NCBI RefSeq assembly: GCF_000421765.1
Contig: NZ_ATXQ01000007.1
Span: 121,234-185,233, forward strand
Length of the DNA: 64,000 bases
Source: Denitrificimonas caeni DSM 24390
Lineage (GTDB): Bacteria > Pseudomonadota > Gammaproteobacteria > Pseudomonadales > Pseudomonadaceae
Reading direction: 5' to 3'
Part shown: positions 20,224-30,447 of the stretch, piece by piece
How the letters are laid out: each line of letters starts with the position of its first letter
Numbering within the stretch: position 1 is the stretch's first letter
Notes under the pieces: model-generated
Told to the model about the DNA's origin: nothing
What the model saw: the letters and a program-made list of their open reading frames with translations, nothing else
Databases searched by the model: none
Translations under genes and position numbers: made by a program

Positions 20224-20482
20224 AATATTTCGTCCCAAAGAAATAAAATCATATTTTAAAGGCAGTATTCAGGCTCAAATTTTTAATATCTTCTTCATCT
20301 TCGTCACACAGCGTTTTTATACTCATATTATGATTTATACAAGGCACTTCAGCGCTGGATAGTGTCAATGATAGTCATAAAATTCTCGCTTCAGTTTTCC
20401 AGAGCAGATGGTTGGAGTGATCATTATGGTGAGGGTGACCGGGTCCTGAATAGCAAAATAGAACTATAATCCTAAGAGATAA

Positions 20483-21433
<951 letters not shown>

Positions 21434-21499
21434 TTAATACAGCGGTATTGATGACAAGAAGGGGCACGGGAAGGCGACCGCTTAACTGCTGTGGACCGT

Positions 21500-21527
21500 G
21501 GGCTCTGACGACTTGAAGTCAGAGCCC
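21500..21527. terminator. Bidirectional terminator-like hairpin between trxB and the hydroxylase
   Basis: GGGCTCTGAC (21500-21509) pairs perfectly with GTCAGAGCCC (21518-21527). It lies between two convergent genes, so it probably ends both transcripts although U-runs are short. Confidence 0.65.
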
Positions 21528-21533
21528 CAAGTA

Positions 21534-22481
21534 CTATTTCTGGCTGGCATGTGCAGATGCGTTTTCACCACGGTGGGGGTCCTTTAGTGGCTCAGTGCTA
21601 CGGAAGAAACGGTGTAATACACTAGCTGATTCGGTGTCATACTGTCGCCACCCGTAAACTTCAGGGCGTTCAGTCTCAATTTTTAGAGTGCCCCACAGAA
21701 GCCAGTCAAAGATCGAAATGAAATTGGTCATGTTTTTTGCTGAGTTCGCCGAACGACTATGGTGATGATGGTGCATATTCGGGAATGTAAAAATATGGCA
21801 GAGTGCGCGCATACTCTTACGTACGAAACTGTTGCGATGATTGAGAAGCCAGAGGTCGTATTGCCATTTCCAGTTGGTATGCACGTGCATTCCCCATACA
21901 ACCTTAGATAACGACCCCCAAAGAAAAACCTCATACAAACCCAGATACAGGCATGCCAGCCCAAACCAGTAGTTTGGCAAAATTAACCACCATGCCCAGT
22001 TCTCAACAAATGTCTGACTGGAGCTGATCTCTCCCCGTTTGTCTTGTCCACCATTGAGGTGGTGGGGACGGTGAGCCGCCTTGTAAAACCCCTGTACCTT
22101 TCCAAGCAATCGGTTTTTCGGTTTACGGCTGTGGGCGAAAAGATGGGTTCTTCCGTGCAAATATTCATCCACTAGCAGAAAAATGATCAGTGTGGGCCAA
22201 AAGTACTGTGTCTCAAGCCAAGCCATGGCGCCGTTGTATGCTGGAAAGAGCCATGCCATCAATAGGAATACCACCACGGTAAGGACCGGGCGCTGCAAAG
22301 CGGCAAGAAAGCCAAGTGATATCCCAGACATAGCCCAGTCATTCCAGGTTTTTTTGCCGCCCTGGGTCTGACCGCTGATGATTTCATAGAGTGAGAAAAG
22401 AATCAGAAAAAGAGCCGTTACTATTGCAGCTACTTCGCCCGTCTCCTGGACAGCCTCGGGTATATTGAAAAATTCAAACAT
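21534..22481 (-). CDS. Fatty acid hydroxylase / sterol desaturase family membrane protein (transposon cargo)
   Basis: The 315-residue protein is an integral membrane di-iron oxygenase of the fatty acid hydroxylase superfamily. Its histidine boxes are visible: HGRTH, HRPHH and the MHHHHHSR cluster, set between hydrophobic segments. These enzymes hydroxylate or desaturate lipids, sterols or carotenoids; the substrate here is unknown. It is transcribed divergently from the LysR gene at 22589, and the 107-base gap between them probably contains their shared control region. Confidence 0.85.
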   Translation of the reverse strand: MFEFFNIPEAVQETGEVAAIVTALFLILFSLYEIISGQTQGGKKTWNDWAMSGISLGFLAALQRPVLTVVVFLLMAWLFPAYNGAMAWLETQYFWPTLIIFLLVDEYLHGRTHLFAHSRKPKNRLLGKVQGFYKAAHRPHHLNGGQDKRGEISSSQTFVENWAWWLILPNYWFGLACLYLGLYEVFLWGSLSKVVWGMHVHTNWKWQYDLWLLNHRNSFVRKSMRALCHIFTFPNMHHHHHSRSANSAKNMTNFISIFDWLLWGTLKIETERPEVYGWRQYDTESASVLHRFFRSTEPLKDPHRGENASAHASQK

Positions 22482-22571
22482 GTAACGCTCCTTAGTGTTT
22501 ATGTTTTTTTGTAGTGGCGTTGAGAATAGGTCGCTGAGATGAGGTTTTCTAATTAATAACTTGAATAATAA

Positions 22572-22590
22572 ATATTAGCGGGGCTAATAT
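22572..22590. promoter_or_regulatory. Palindrome ATATTAGC-GGG-GCTAATAT overlapping the LysR start
   Basis: This perfect 8-bp dyad ends on the first two bases of the LysR ATG (22589). It lies in the divergent intergenic region with the lipid hydroxylase gene, so a LysR autoregulatory operator is plausible. LysR boxes are usually farther upstream, which is unusual here. Confidence 0.45.
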
Positions 22591-23509
22591 GCTGAGCATG
22601 AAAAACCTTAGAAGCGTAGATCTCAATTTACTGACCGTGTTCGAAGCTATCATGGTGTATGGCAGCCTATCTTCTGCTGCAGAAAAACTTGGTATGACAC
22701 AGTCGGCGGTCAGTCAGGCTCTTGCGCGCCTTCGACTGACGCTCCGTGATGAAGTATTTGTCCGCAGCGGAAATGGTATGCATCCCAGTAATCATGCAGT
22801 ACAAATTTACCCTGAGATTCGCAAGGCGCTGTCCTCTATCCGAATTGCGATTGAATCGAAACAAATTTTCGATCCCGACAGTTCGGAACGTACCTTCAAA
22901 CTCGCCATGGGGGATTACGGGGAGCACCTTTTGCTGCCAGAACTTTTGCGAACACTGGAAAAATACAAGGGTGGCCTATCGTTACAAAACTATCCGAATA
23001 CTGAACCTAAAGTTTTAACTCAACTCGAACAGGGACAGCTGGATCTTTTCTTTGATGCTCGCCTCCCCGTTAATGCCTCCATTCAAAGCTGTAAACTGCT
23101 GAGTGAAGACTTGGTCGTTATTTGTAGCGCTAATCACCCGCGCCTATCCAAATCGGTGACTGTAAACCAGTTTTTGAGCGAGGGGCACGTGGTACTTTCA
23201 GTTGGTGACAGTAGTCACACGCTGCTTGAAAGAATGCCAGGGATACCGTTCACTGAACGTCGCCGAGTGGCTGCCCGCGTCAACCAATACGTCGCTATAC
23301 CGAGATTGGTTGCTGCCACGGACGCGATTGCCACACTGCCCATGAGAATGGCAGACTATTTTATGGAACGTGAGGACATACGTACGCTGTCGTTCCCCTA
23401 TCCTGATGCCTGTTTTGACGTGTTTATGGCTTGGCATTGTTCCTTGAACAATGATGCTGCACATCGGTGGCTCAGGGAGTCCATAATAAGTCTTGCTGAA
23501 GGGTTATAA
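22589..23509 (+). CDS. LysR-family regulator, NodD/LinR-like (transposon cargo)
   Basis: The 306-residue protein starts with LRSVDLNLLTVFEAIM and the HTH SSAAEKLGMTQSAVSQALARLR, typical of the NodD/LinR branch of LysR proteins that often sense aromatic or lipid-derived ligands. An effector-binding domain follows from about residue 95. It is divergent from the fatty acid hydroxylase gene and probably controls it. The start at 22589 has GGGG about 6 bases upstream; ATG at 22598 is an alternative. It is the last gene before the transposon left end. Confidence 0.92.
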   Translation: MLSMKNLRSVDLNLLTVFEAIMVYGSLSSAAEKLGMTQSAVSQALARLRLTLRDEVFVRSGNGMHPSNHAVQIYPEIRKALSSIRIAIESKQIFDPDSSERTFKLAMGDYGEHLLLPELLRTLEKYKGGLSLQNYPNTEPKVLTQLEQGQLDLFFDARLPVNASIQSCKLLSEDLVVICSANHPRLSKSVTVNQFLSEGHVVLSVGDSSHTLLERMPGIPFTERRRVAARVNQYVAIPRLVAATDAIATLPMRMADYFMEREDIRTLSFPYPDACFDVFMAWHCSLNNDAAHRWLRESIISLAEGL

Positions 23510-23643
23510 AGTAATTGTTTCTGAATAAAGCTTTAAACAATGGCAGGGAAGGCAAAACATATACTAAAAAGCCAAAACCTTATCGCTTGAAATAATTAGT
23601 GATTGTGCGCGAGTTTACCGGGCAAATAATGCTAGTGTTGATA

Positions 23644-23779
23644 TGAGTCCACGAACCTCGAGATTTTATCTCGAAAATCCCACGAATTATGAGATTTTCG
23701 TTTTGCTCTAAAATCTCATAATCCTAGAACTAGCCTGTAATACCTAGGATCTTGAGTTCATGAATTGTGAGATCCCACA
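23644..23779 (-). repeat. Transposon left end with spaced TnsB-type binding repeats
   Basis: Read inward on the minus strand from 23779, the end starts TGTGGGATCTCACAATTC. Three units with ATCTCA-type and TTCRTGR-type halves lie at 23753-23774, 23676-23697 and 23644-23665. They are separated by gaps, unlike the abutting units at the other end. A further match in the opposite direction (about 23710-23731) creates a perfect 13-bp inverted repeat (23686-23698 with 23710-23722). Bases 23510-23643 between the last gene and this end hold no gene. Confidence 0.82.
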
Positions 23780-23784
23780 CCGCC
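23780..23784. repeat. Target-site duplication, distal copy (CCGCC)
   Basis: CCGCC follows the transposon end directly and matches 6406-6410. It also forms the first five bases of the gyrB terminator stem, which shows where the insertion went. Confidence 0.93.
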
Positions 23785-23822
23785 GCTGTATCACGCAATG
23801 GATACAGCGGCGGCATTCTTAA
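23780..23822 (+). terminator. Displaced native gyrB terminator
   Basis: CCGCCGCTGTATC (23780-23792) and GATACAGCGGCGG (23802-23814) form a perfect 13-bp stem around ACGCAATG, followed by CATTCTT. Joining 6410 to 23785 restores a terminator starting 10 bases after the gyrB stop. So this hairpin is the original gyrB terminator, split at its stem by the transposon and rebuilt by the target duplication. The stretch 23823-24056 is AT-rich upstream DNA of the next gene with no other feature I can support. Confidence 0.85.
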
Positions 23823-24056
23823 TCAAACGATCCTTTCGTACCGCAATCTCAGTAAGAATCTCTACGCATAGTTAGAGCGCGCACCATCCTCTTCCCCCAG
23901 CATAAAGTGCAAACGCATATTTTGTAATAATAAAAACTTACCGCCGCATAGGGACAGTATGCTTTTTATGTCATCATGCGCAGAGCTATAAATCAAAACG
24001 CAAGGAATGCAACACGCATCTTAAGGCATGCTACTGCCTTTAATTGAGTATTTTCC

Positions 24057-24977
24057 GTGAAGATGACCCCGTTTTTTAAAGCAGGCCTGTTGGCAATCAG
24101 CCTGTTCACTGCAAGCCATTACGCAATTGCTGCACCATTAAACAATAACCTTAAACATCAAGAATTGGCTGCTGGCAGTGCTTTATTAGTCGATTTAAAA
24201 ACCAATCAAGTGCTTTACTCAAGCAACCCAGACTTTATCGCACCGATTGCTTCAGTCACTAAACTGATGACGGCGATGGTGACGCTCGATGCCAAACAGC
24301 CACTGGATGAAAAGCTTCCTATAGTGATTAAAGACACTGCAGAAATGCAGGGTGTGTTTTCAAGGGTAAGGGTCGGTAGTCAGCTTAGCCGCCACGATAC
24401 GCTGTTAATCACCCTGATGTCCTCAGAGAACCGTGCCGCCGCCAGCTTAGCCCATCATTACCCGGGCGGGCATGAGGCATTTATTCAAGCGATGAATGCC
24501 AAAGCGCAAGCATTAGGCATGCACAGCAGCCAATTTGTTGAGCCAACCGGTCTTTCTGAAAAGAATGTTTCCAGCGCCCACGACTTAGTATTGTTGATTA
24601 AAGCAGCGCAGCAATATCCGTTGATTAAACAATTCAGCACCACCGATGAAAAAACCATTGCCTTCACTAAGCCTAATTACACTCTTGGCTTTCGCAACAC
24701 CAACGCACTGGTGCGCAAAGACAACTGGAATATTCAGCTCAGCAAAACCGGCTTCACCAACAGTGCAGGGCATTGCTTAGTGATGAGTACAGAGATGAAT
24801 AATCGTCCAGTGGCTTTTGTCGTGTTAGATGCTTTTGGTAAATACACCCATATGGCTGACGCCAACCGCCTAAAAAAATGGCTGGAAACTGGCACAGTTA
24901 CACCGGTACCGGCAGCAGCGCTAAGCTATAAACTAGCCAAGCAACAAGAACGCCAACAGGTCATTGCTGTGCAATAA
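24057..24977 (+). CDS. pbpG: D-alanyl-D-alanine endopeptidase (PBP7-type)
   Basis: This 306-residue periplasmic serine peptidase cleaves D-Ala-meso-diaminopimelate cross-links in peptidoglycan. An N-terminal signal peptide (about 1-26, ending near AIAA) is followed by the three penicillin-binding motifs: S66-V-T-K69, S123-E-N125 and K230-T-G232. Length and motif spacing match PbpG. The GTG at 24057 is chosen because TTGAG lies 8 bases upstream; ATG at 24063 is two codons in. It converges on the sensor kinase gene with only 3 bases between stops. Confidence 0.92.
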   Translation: MKMTPFFKAGLLAISLFTASHYAIAAPLNNNLKHQELAAGSALLVDLKTNQVLYSSNPDFIAPIASVTKLMTAMVTLDAKQPLDEKLPIVIKDTAEMQGVFSRVRVGSQLSRHDTLLITLMSSENRAAASLAHHYPGGHEAFIQAMNAKAQALGMHSSQFVEPTGLSEKNVSSAHDLVLLIKAAQQYPLIKQFSTTDEKTIAFTKPNYTLGFRNTNALVRKDNWNIQLSKTGFTNSAGHCLVMSTEMNNRPVAFVVLDAFGKYTHMADANRLKKWLETGTVTPVPAAALSYKLAKQQERQQVIAVQ

Positions 24978-24980
24978 CAG

Positions 24981-26303
24981 CTATTGGCTAAGCGGCAAAT
25001 AGACAATGGCATCTAAGCCAGCCTCGGGGGCGGCTTGTAATAACAACTGGCCGCCATAGCGTTGACACACCGCTTGCACAATGGCCAAACCTAAACCACT
25101 GCCACGTTCAGCGCTGGCAGTGCTCCAAAAGCGTTGTTTAGCTTGCTCAAGCTGTTCGCTTGATAAGCCTGATCCAGCGTCTCTAACGCGTAAACATAAA
25201 TATCGGCCTTTGATAGTCAACTGCAACTCAACGGGACTGTCTGCAGGACTATAACGCAAAGCGTTATCCAATAAGTTACGCAGCACAGCAACAGCTAAGG
25301 ATTCAGGTAGAGCGATATAGACATCTGCGCTGAGATCACTGTGCACCTCAATGCGCTCATTACCGGGCACCCCAATTAAGTCAGCTAGGGCATGCCGTGC
25401 AATGGTTTGCGCACTGCTGCAGGGCGCTTGATCAAAGTCCTGAGCACCTTCTACCCGTGCTAATAGCAACAACTGCTCAAGGGTACGCTGCATGCGCTCA
25501 ACCGCCGTCTCAGCTTGCTGTAAAGCGTAAGCAGCCCCTTGTGCAGGACTCATCTGCGCCACTTGAATGTGAGTTTTGATCGCAGTTAACGGTGTGCGCA
25601 ATTCATGCGCCGCATCATTGGTGAAACGTCGTTCACGCTCTAAGGCAGCAGCAATACGAGTAAACAGCTGATTAATCGTCGCCACCAGTGGCTGCAAATC
25701 TTTCGGCAAACGCTCGACATGCACCGGTTGTAAGTCCTGTGCATCGCGCTCGGCCAAGACGGAGCGTAATGTTTGTAAGGGTGATAAGCCACGGCCAATG
25801 CCAAACCAAATCAGCAATAAGCTACCCAATAAGGCTAAAGCAACCGGCAAGGCTGCGGCAAAAACAATTGAAGACTGCAATACTTGTCGCTCATCCACTC
25901 GGTCTGCGGTGGTGACCCAAAGATTTTCACGCTTCAAGGTAAAGGTGCGCCAACGCTCGCCAGAAAAACTGATCTCATGGAAACCTGTGGCATATTCCAG
26001 CATGTTCTGGTTTGGCATATTGGGTGTACGCACCAAGACTTCGCCACGCAGAGAGCGCACCTGACAGACCAAGCCACTTTCCAAACCCAACTCCATCGCC
26101 GTCAAAGGGTTCGGCGATGACAGCAGCGGCTGCGGTAATTGCTCCAGCAGTCCTGCCACCATCCGCGCCGATGAAGCCAAGCGCTCATCTAAGGCTACAT
26201 TCACTTCACGACGTAAGTCGCCGAGCAACCACAGCGCCGCCAAACTCCACAACACGATAAAAGTGCCACCCAAAATCAGTAACAAGCGATTACGTAGGCT
26301 CAT
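24981..26303 (-). CDS. Two-component sensor histidine kinase (QseC/PmrB-like)
   Basis: The 440-residue inner-membrane kinase has two transmembrane segments (about 8-30 and 145-170) flanking a periplasmic sensor domain. A HAMP-like linker and the HisKA H-box NDAAHELRTPLTAIKTH (H233) follow. The ATPase domain has the N-box LLDNALRYSP and a G-box with GSGLGLAIVQAVCQRYGG. A longer frame starts at 26333, but ATG at 26303 has GGGAG 6 bases upstream and gives the usual MSLRNRLLLI beginning. It overlaps the response regulator stop by 14 bases, forming one operon. The stimulus is unknown. Confidence 0.92.
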   Translation of the reverse strand: MSLRNRLLLILGGTFIVLWSLAALWLLGDLRREVNVALDERLASSARMVAGLLEQLPQPLLSSPNPLTAMELGLESGLVCQVRSLRGEVLVRTPNMPNQNMLEYATGFHEISFSGERWRTFTLKRENLWVTTADRVDERQVLQSSIVFAAALPVALALLGSLLLIWFGIGRGLSPLQTLRSVLAERDAQDLQPVHVERLPKDLQPLVATINQLFTRIAAALERERRFTNDAAHELRTPLTAIKTHIQVAQMSPAQGAAYALQQAETAVERMQRTLEQLLLLARVEGAQDFDQAPCSSAQTIARHALADLIGVPGNERIEVHSDLSADVYIALPESLAVAVLRNLLDNALRYSPADSPVELQLTIKGRYLCLRVRDAGSGLSSEQLEQAKQRFWSTASAERGSGLGLAIVQAVCQRYGGQLLLQAAPEAGLDAIVYLPLSQ

Positions 26304-26961
26304 GCGGTACTCCCATGCGATAACCCAAGCCACGTACTGTTTTCACGACATCGCTGCCTAACTTGCGCCGTAAATTATAAATATGCACATTGATCGCATT
26401 ACTCTCCACACCGTCACCCAGTCCATACAGGCTATCTTGCAATTGCTCAGCACTTAAAATGTGTCCTGGCTTTTGTAATAGCGCAGCCAACAGCGCCTGT
26501 TCGCGGCGGGACAAATTGACCGCTTCACCATGCAGTTGCACGGCCTGACTGGAGGGGTCAAAGGTTAAGCCATGATGCTCAATCAAATTGCTGCTGCGGC
26601 CACTGCTGCGCCTTAATAAACTGTGTAAGCGCGCTGCTAGTTCACGCAAATCAAACGGCTTGAGTAAGTAATCATCTGCGCCAGCTTGTAAGCCTGCAAC
26701 GCGCTGCAGCACGGTATCGCGCGCACTTAAGATCAGTACAGGCAAATCTTTACCCTGACTACGGATGCGGGTTAATAACTGCAACCCATCCTCGTCGGGC
26801 AAGCCTAGATCAAGAATCATCACATCAAAATGCCCTAACTGCAGAGCCTGCTCAGCCGCTCGTGCATGCGCCATATGATCCAAGGTAAAACCTTGCAACT
26901 CTAAACCGGCGACTAAGCCTTGGGCGATTAAAGGATCATCTTCGACCAACAATACATGCAT
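26290..26961 (-). CDS. OmpR-family response regulator
   Basis: The 223-residue protein has an N-terminal receiver domain (acidic EDD pair near residues 7-9, phosphorylation site D51 in MILDLGLP, conserved Lys in LLKPFDLREL). The C-terminal OmpR/PhoB winged helix ends in NVHIYNLRRKLG...VRGLGYRMG. It is the partner of the downstream kinase and precedes it in the operon. A TTG at 26973 is an alternative start; ATG at 26961 gives the standard MHVLLVEDD start. Divergent dsbD lies 146 bases away. Targets are not evident. Confidence 0.93.
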   Translation of the reverse strand: MHVLLVEDDPLIAQGLVAGLELQGFTLDHMAHARAAEQALQLGHFDVMILDLGLPDEDGLQLLTRIRSQGKDLPVLILSARDTVLQRVAGLQAGADDYLLKPFDLRELAARLHSLLRRSSGRSSNLIEHHGLTFDPSSQAVQLHGEAVNLSRREQALLAALLQKPGHILSAEQLQDSLYGLGDGVESNAINVHIYNLRRKLGSDVVKTVRGLGYRMGVPHEPT

Positions 26962-27106
26962 AAAGGTAATCAACTCTCAGCATAAGAAACCAATGGATTG
27001 ACTGTAGCAAAAATTAGCCTACAACACTTTAAGTATAACGTAACTGTTAATGCTGTCTTAATTAAGCCCCTGCATAGTGCGGCTAAATTCAATAGGAAAC
27101 ACTCGT

Positions 27107-28834
27107 ATGCGGTATTTTTTCATTGTCGTATTACTTTCATTCAGTAGTTTAAGTCAGGCGTTTATCAGTAATCAGCAGGATTTTTTACCGGTTGAAGAGG
27201 CCTTTCGCTTTGAGTTGATGGACGATGTTGAGCCTGCTGTTTTAGTCTGGCAGATTGCTCCTGAGCATTATTTGTATCGCGACAAGCTCGGCATTACCGA
27301 TGCTAAAGGCAATCCTGTGCCGATTGACTACCCTGAAGGCATTGAGCACTCCGATGAGTTTTTTGGTGATACGCAGATTTATCGCCAATTACTACAACTG
27401 CCTCTAGATGCCTCTATAGCACAGCCTTTACAGGTCACTTGGCAAGGTTGTGCCGATGCCGGCTTGTGCTATCCACCACAGACCGCCAGTGTCGGCAGTG
27501 GCGCAGCAACAGACGAGATCACTGCAGCAACCTCAACAGGCCAAGTTTTAGCCGAAGACCAATCGATTGCTGAGCGCTTAGCCGACTCAGGTCTGTTATT
27601 GAACATTCTGGCCTTTTTTAGCATGGGCCTATTGCTTGCCTTCACGCCCTGCATGCTGCCGATGCTGCCGATTTTAACCAGCGTTATCAGTGGTTCTAAA
27701 AGTGGAGGCTGGCAGGGCGCTAGACTGGGTTTAGCCTTTATTCTACCTATGGCCTTAGTCTATGCAGCGCTCGGCGTGATAGCGGCCAACCTCGGCAGCA
27801 ATCTCTCGGCAACACTGCAGCAACCTTGGTTGCTTATCCCCTTTGCCGGCATTTTTATCCTCTTAGCCTTAGCTCAGCTGGGCGTCTTTACCTTACAGTT
27901 ACCGGCGTTTATCCGTGAGCGACTGCAGGGCGCTGACCAAAACATCAAAGGCGGCAGTTTAGTCGGCGCTGCGGGGCTCGGAGCATTATCAGCTTTATTG
28001 GTGGGTCCATGCATGACAGCGCCTTTGGCTGGAGCGCTGCTATATATTGCCCAAAGCGGTGATGCGGTTAGCGGTGGTTTGGCATTGTTCTCGCTAGGCT
28101 TAGGTAGTGGCTTACCTTTGTTACTGGCGATTACCATTGGTATGCGCTGGCTGCCTAAACCGGGTCACTGGATGCAAAGTGTTAACCGTGTGTTTGCTTA
28201 CGCGTTATTCGCCACAGCAATTATTGTGCTGCGACCGATTTTAACTGGACCGGTCTTTTTAGCCCTCTGGGGCGCGTGGCTACTGGCGATTGCCTTAAGT
28301 GTCGGTAGCATTGAACGCGCTAACTGGCGCTTTTCCAGCCGTTACATTGCCTTACTCTTAGGGATTTGGAGTGGTGCGATGTTACTCGGTGCAGCAGCAG
28401 GCGGCGATGATCCATGGCAGCCGCTGAGCAATTTCGGCTTACAAGCCAGTGAGTTACCCAATCAGCACAGCATGCAACGCTTTGCCAATGTGCAGCAGTT
28501 GCAGGAACAACTCAAACAAGCAGAGCAGGACAATACATGGGTGCTCTTGGATTTTTACGCAGACTGGTGTGTCTCATGCAAAGTGATGGAAAAAACCGTC
28601 TTTGCACAAACACAGGTACAAGCCGCGTTGGCCGATTTCCGTTTACTGCAAGCTGATGTAACCTTGAATACGGCAGAGCAACAACAACTGATGCGCGATT
28701 TACAGATTATGGGGCCGCCGACTATTTTGTTTATCAACCCTCAGGGCTCAGAACAACGCACGCAACGCATCACCGGTGAAGTATCCGCAAGTGAGTTTTT
28801 ACAACAGCTCAGCAGCGCACAAAAGGACAGTTGA
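27107..28834 (+). CDS. dsbD: Thiol:disulfide interchange protein DsbD
   Basis: DsbD carries electrons from cytoplasmic thioredoxin across the membrane to periplasmic DsbC/DsbG and cytochrome c maturation proteins. The 575-residue protein has a signal peptide (1-18), an N-terminal alpha domain with C115 and C121 (CADAGLC), and a central eight-helix domain with FTPCMLPMLP and GPCMTAPL cysteines. The C-terminal gamma thioredoxin domain has C488-V-S-C491. An upstream in-frame GTG at 27077 is rejected because AGGAA sits 8 bases before ATG 27107. Its stop overlaps the next start (TGATG), and dsbG follows, so all three form a periplasmic thiol operon. Confidence 0.95.
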   Translation: MRYFFIVVLLSFSSLSQAFISNQQDFLPVEEAFRFELMDDVEPAVLVWQIAPEHYLYRDKLGITDAKGNPVPIDYPEGIEHSDEFFGDTQIYRQLLQLPLDASIAQPLQVTWQGCADAGLCYPPQTASVGSGAATDEITAATSTGQVLAEDQSIAERLADSGLLLNILAFFSMGLLLAFTPCMLPMLPILTSVISGSKSGGWQGARLGLAFILPMALVYAALGVIAANLGSNLSATLQQPWLLIPFAGIFILLALAQLGVFTLQLPAFIRERLQGADQNIKGGSLVGAAGLGALSALLVGPCMTAPLAGALLYIAQSGDAVSGGLALFSLGLGSGLPLLLAITIGMRWLPKPGHWMQSVNRVFAYALFATAIIVLRPILTGPVFLALWGAWLLAIALSVGSIERANWRFSSRYIALLLGIWSGAMLLGAAAGGDDPWQPLSNFGLQASELPNQHSMQRFANVQQLQEQLKQAEQDNTWVLLDFYADWCVSCKVMEKTVFAQTQVQAALADFRLLQADVTLNTAEQQQLMRDLQIMGPPTILFINPQGSEQRTQRITGEVSASEFLQQLSSAQKDS

Positions 28835-29664
28835 TGTTAAGTTTTAATTTAGGCCCTTTAGCCATTCCCATGGATTTAGCACTGCTCTACGCTGCATTTT
28901 TCATTGCTTGGCTAAGCGGTTGGTTGATCGGTAGAAAACGCGGCAGCAACCCTGAAGCAGCCTTATTTAACATGCTGTTGATCGGAGCCTTGGTGGCCCG
29001 CGCAGCATTTGTCTTGCAGTACTTCGAGCAGTACAGCAGCAACCTCTGGCAGATTATTGATATTCGTGACGGTGGTTTTTTATTGTTACCCGGCGTGATC
29101 GCTGCTGTTTTGGCAGGGATTTATAAAGCGTGGCGACAAGCGCCTTTACGTGTACCACTGGCCATTGGTGTCTGTATTGGTCTGATCGCTTGGGGCATTA
29201 GTTTTTCAGTGCTCAACGCTTTACAAAGCAGTCAAAAACTACCTGATTTAGCCGTTCGTGATATTGCTGGCGAGCCGGTCTTGCTGCAAGATCTGATTGG
29301 CAAACCTTTAGTCATCAATCTATGGGCAACTTGGTGTCCGCCATGTCGCCGAGAAATGCCCGTGCTTGCCGCCGCGCAAGCAGCCAATCCAGATATTCGC
29401 TTTGTCTTTGTTAACCAAGGTGAAGGCCAGCTCTTAGTAGAAAAGTTTTTAGCTCAACAACAACTCAGCTTAGACAATAACCTGCTCGACAGCGGAGGAC
29501 GTCTCGGGCAAGCGGTAGGTTCATTATCATTACCCACCACATTGTTTTACAGTGCTGACGGAATGTTAAAAAACAATCATTTAGGTGAGTTATCGCAGGC
29601 CAGCTTAAAGCATGCATTACGTCATATCAGCACAGACAACCAGCACATTAATTTAGAGGAATAA
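28834..29664 (+). CDS. TlpA/DsbE-family disulfide reductase with N-terminal membrane domain
   Basis: The 276-residue protein has an N-terminal part with about four membrane segments (residues 8-130) followed by a periplasmic thioredoxin-fold domain. Its active site is W-C168-P-P-C171 (WATWCPPCRREMPVL). TlpA/DsbE-type proteins reduce disulfides, for example in cytochrome c maturation. The ATG at 28834 overlaps the dsbD stop codon (TGATG), and dsbG starts 2 bases after its stop. DsbD probably supplies its electrons. The fused membrane domain is common in pseudomonads, but its role is unclear to me. Confidence 0.88.
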   Translation: MLSFNLGPLAIPMDLALLYAAFFIAWLSGWLIGRKRGSNPEAALFNMLLIGALVARAAFVLQYFEQYSSNLWQIIDIRDGGFLLLPGVIAAVLAGIYKAWRQAPLRVPLAIGVCIGLIAWGISFSVLNALQSSQKLPDLAVRDIAGEPVLLQDLIGKPLVINLWATWCPPCRREMPVLAAAQAANPDIRFVFVNQGEGQLLVEKFLAQQQLSLDNNLLDSGGRLGQAVGSLSLPTTLFYSADGMLKNNHLGELSQASLKHALRHISTDNQHINLEE

Positions 29665-29666
29665 CC

Positions 29667-30422
29667 ATGACATTTAACAAAATCTTACCGGCGCTGGCTC
29701 TGCTAACGCTACCCATCATGGCGCAAGCAGAGAAGTATCCTGCACCTGTAGAAGCGATGCGTGAGCGTGGCGTGGAAGTGCTAGAGCGCTTTGATGCGCC
29801 GAGCGGCTTGACCGGTTACACCGCTTTATTTAACGGCCGTCCTTTGGCGTTGTATGTAACTGAAGATGGTAAGCATGCGCTGATCGGCAGCTTGCTTAAT
29901 GCCAAAGGTGAAGATTTAACCGGTGTGGTGTTAGAAGAAAAAGTCAGTCGTCCACAAAGTAAAGTGATGTGGGAAAAACTGAAAGACAGCAGCTGGATTG
30001 CTGATGGTTCGGATAAAGCAGAAACCATAGTGTATGTTTTTACCGATCCTAATTGCCCGTACTGCAAACGCTTCTGGAAAGATGCGCGCCCATGGATTGA
30101 TGCAGGAAAAGTACAGTTGCGTCACGTGATGGTCGGCACACTGGGTGAAAGCAGCCAAAAGAAAGCAGCTTACTTGCTCAGCGCGAAAGATCCAAAGGCG
30201 GCTTTACTCGGCAACGAAAGCGGTAAAAAACCTGCGCAAGAAGCTAAAACCATTGCCGCTAAACAACGTCAACAATTGGATGATAACCAGCAGCTGATGG
30301 GCCTACTGGGCGCGACTGGTACACCTGCAATTTTATACCTTGATCCAACCGGTATGATGCAAATGCATCCAGGCGCTCCGCAGGGCGAACAGCTACTTGA
30401 GCTCTTCGGTCCGCGTCCTTAA
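29667..30422 (+). CDS. dsbG: Periplasmic thiol:disulfide interchange protein DsbG
   Basis: The 251-residue protein has a signal peptide (about 1-21, ending AQA), a short dimerisation region, and a DsbC/DsbG-type thioredoxin domain with active site C130-P-Y-C133 (DPNCPYCKRFW). A cis-Pro loop TGTPAILY lies near residue 217. DsbG keeps single cysteines of periplasmic proteins reduced and depends on DsbD, the first gene of the same operon. GAGGA 6 bases before the ATG is a strong ribosome site. Confidence 0.93.
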   Translation: MTFNKILPALALLTLPIMAQAEKYPAPVEAMRERGVEVLERFDAPSGLTGYTALFNGRPLALYVTEDGKHALIGSLLNAKGEDLTGVVLEEKVSRPQSKVMWEKLKDSSWIADGSDKAETIVYVFTDPNCPYCKRFWKDARPWIDAGKVQLRHVMVGTLGESSQKKAAYLLSAKDPKAALLGNESGKKPAQEAKTIAAKQRQQLDDNQQLMGLLGATGTPAILYLDPTGMMQMHPGAPQGEQLLELFGPRP

Positions 30423-30447
30423 GAAGCAACTAAAAATTCACTGTGCG

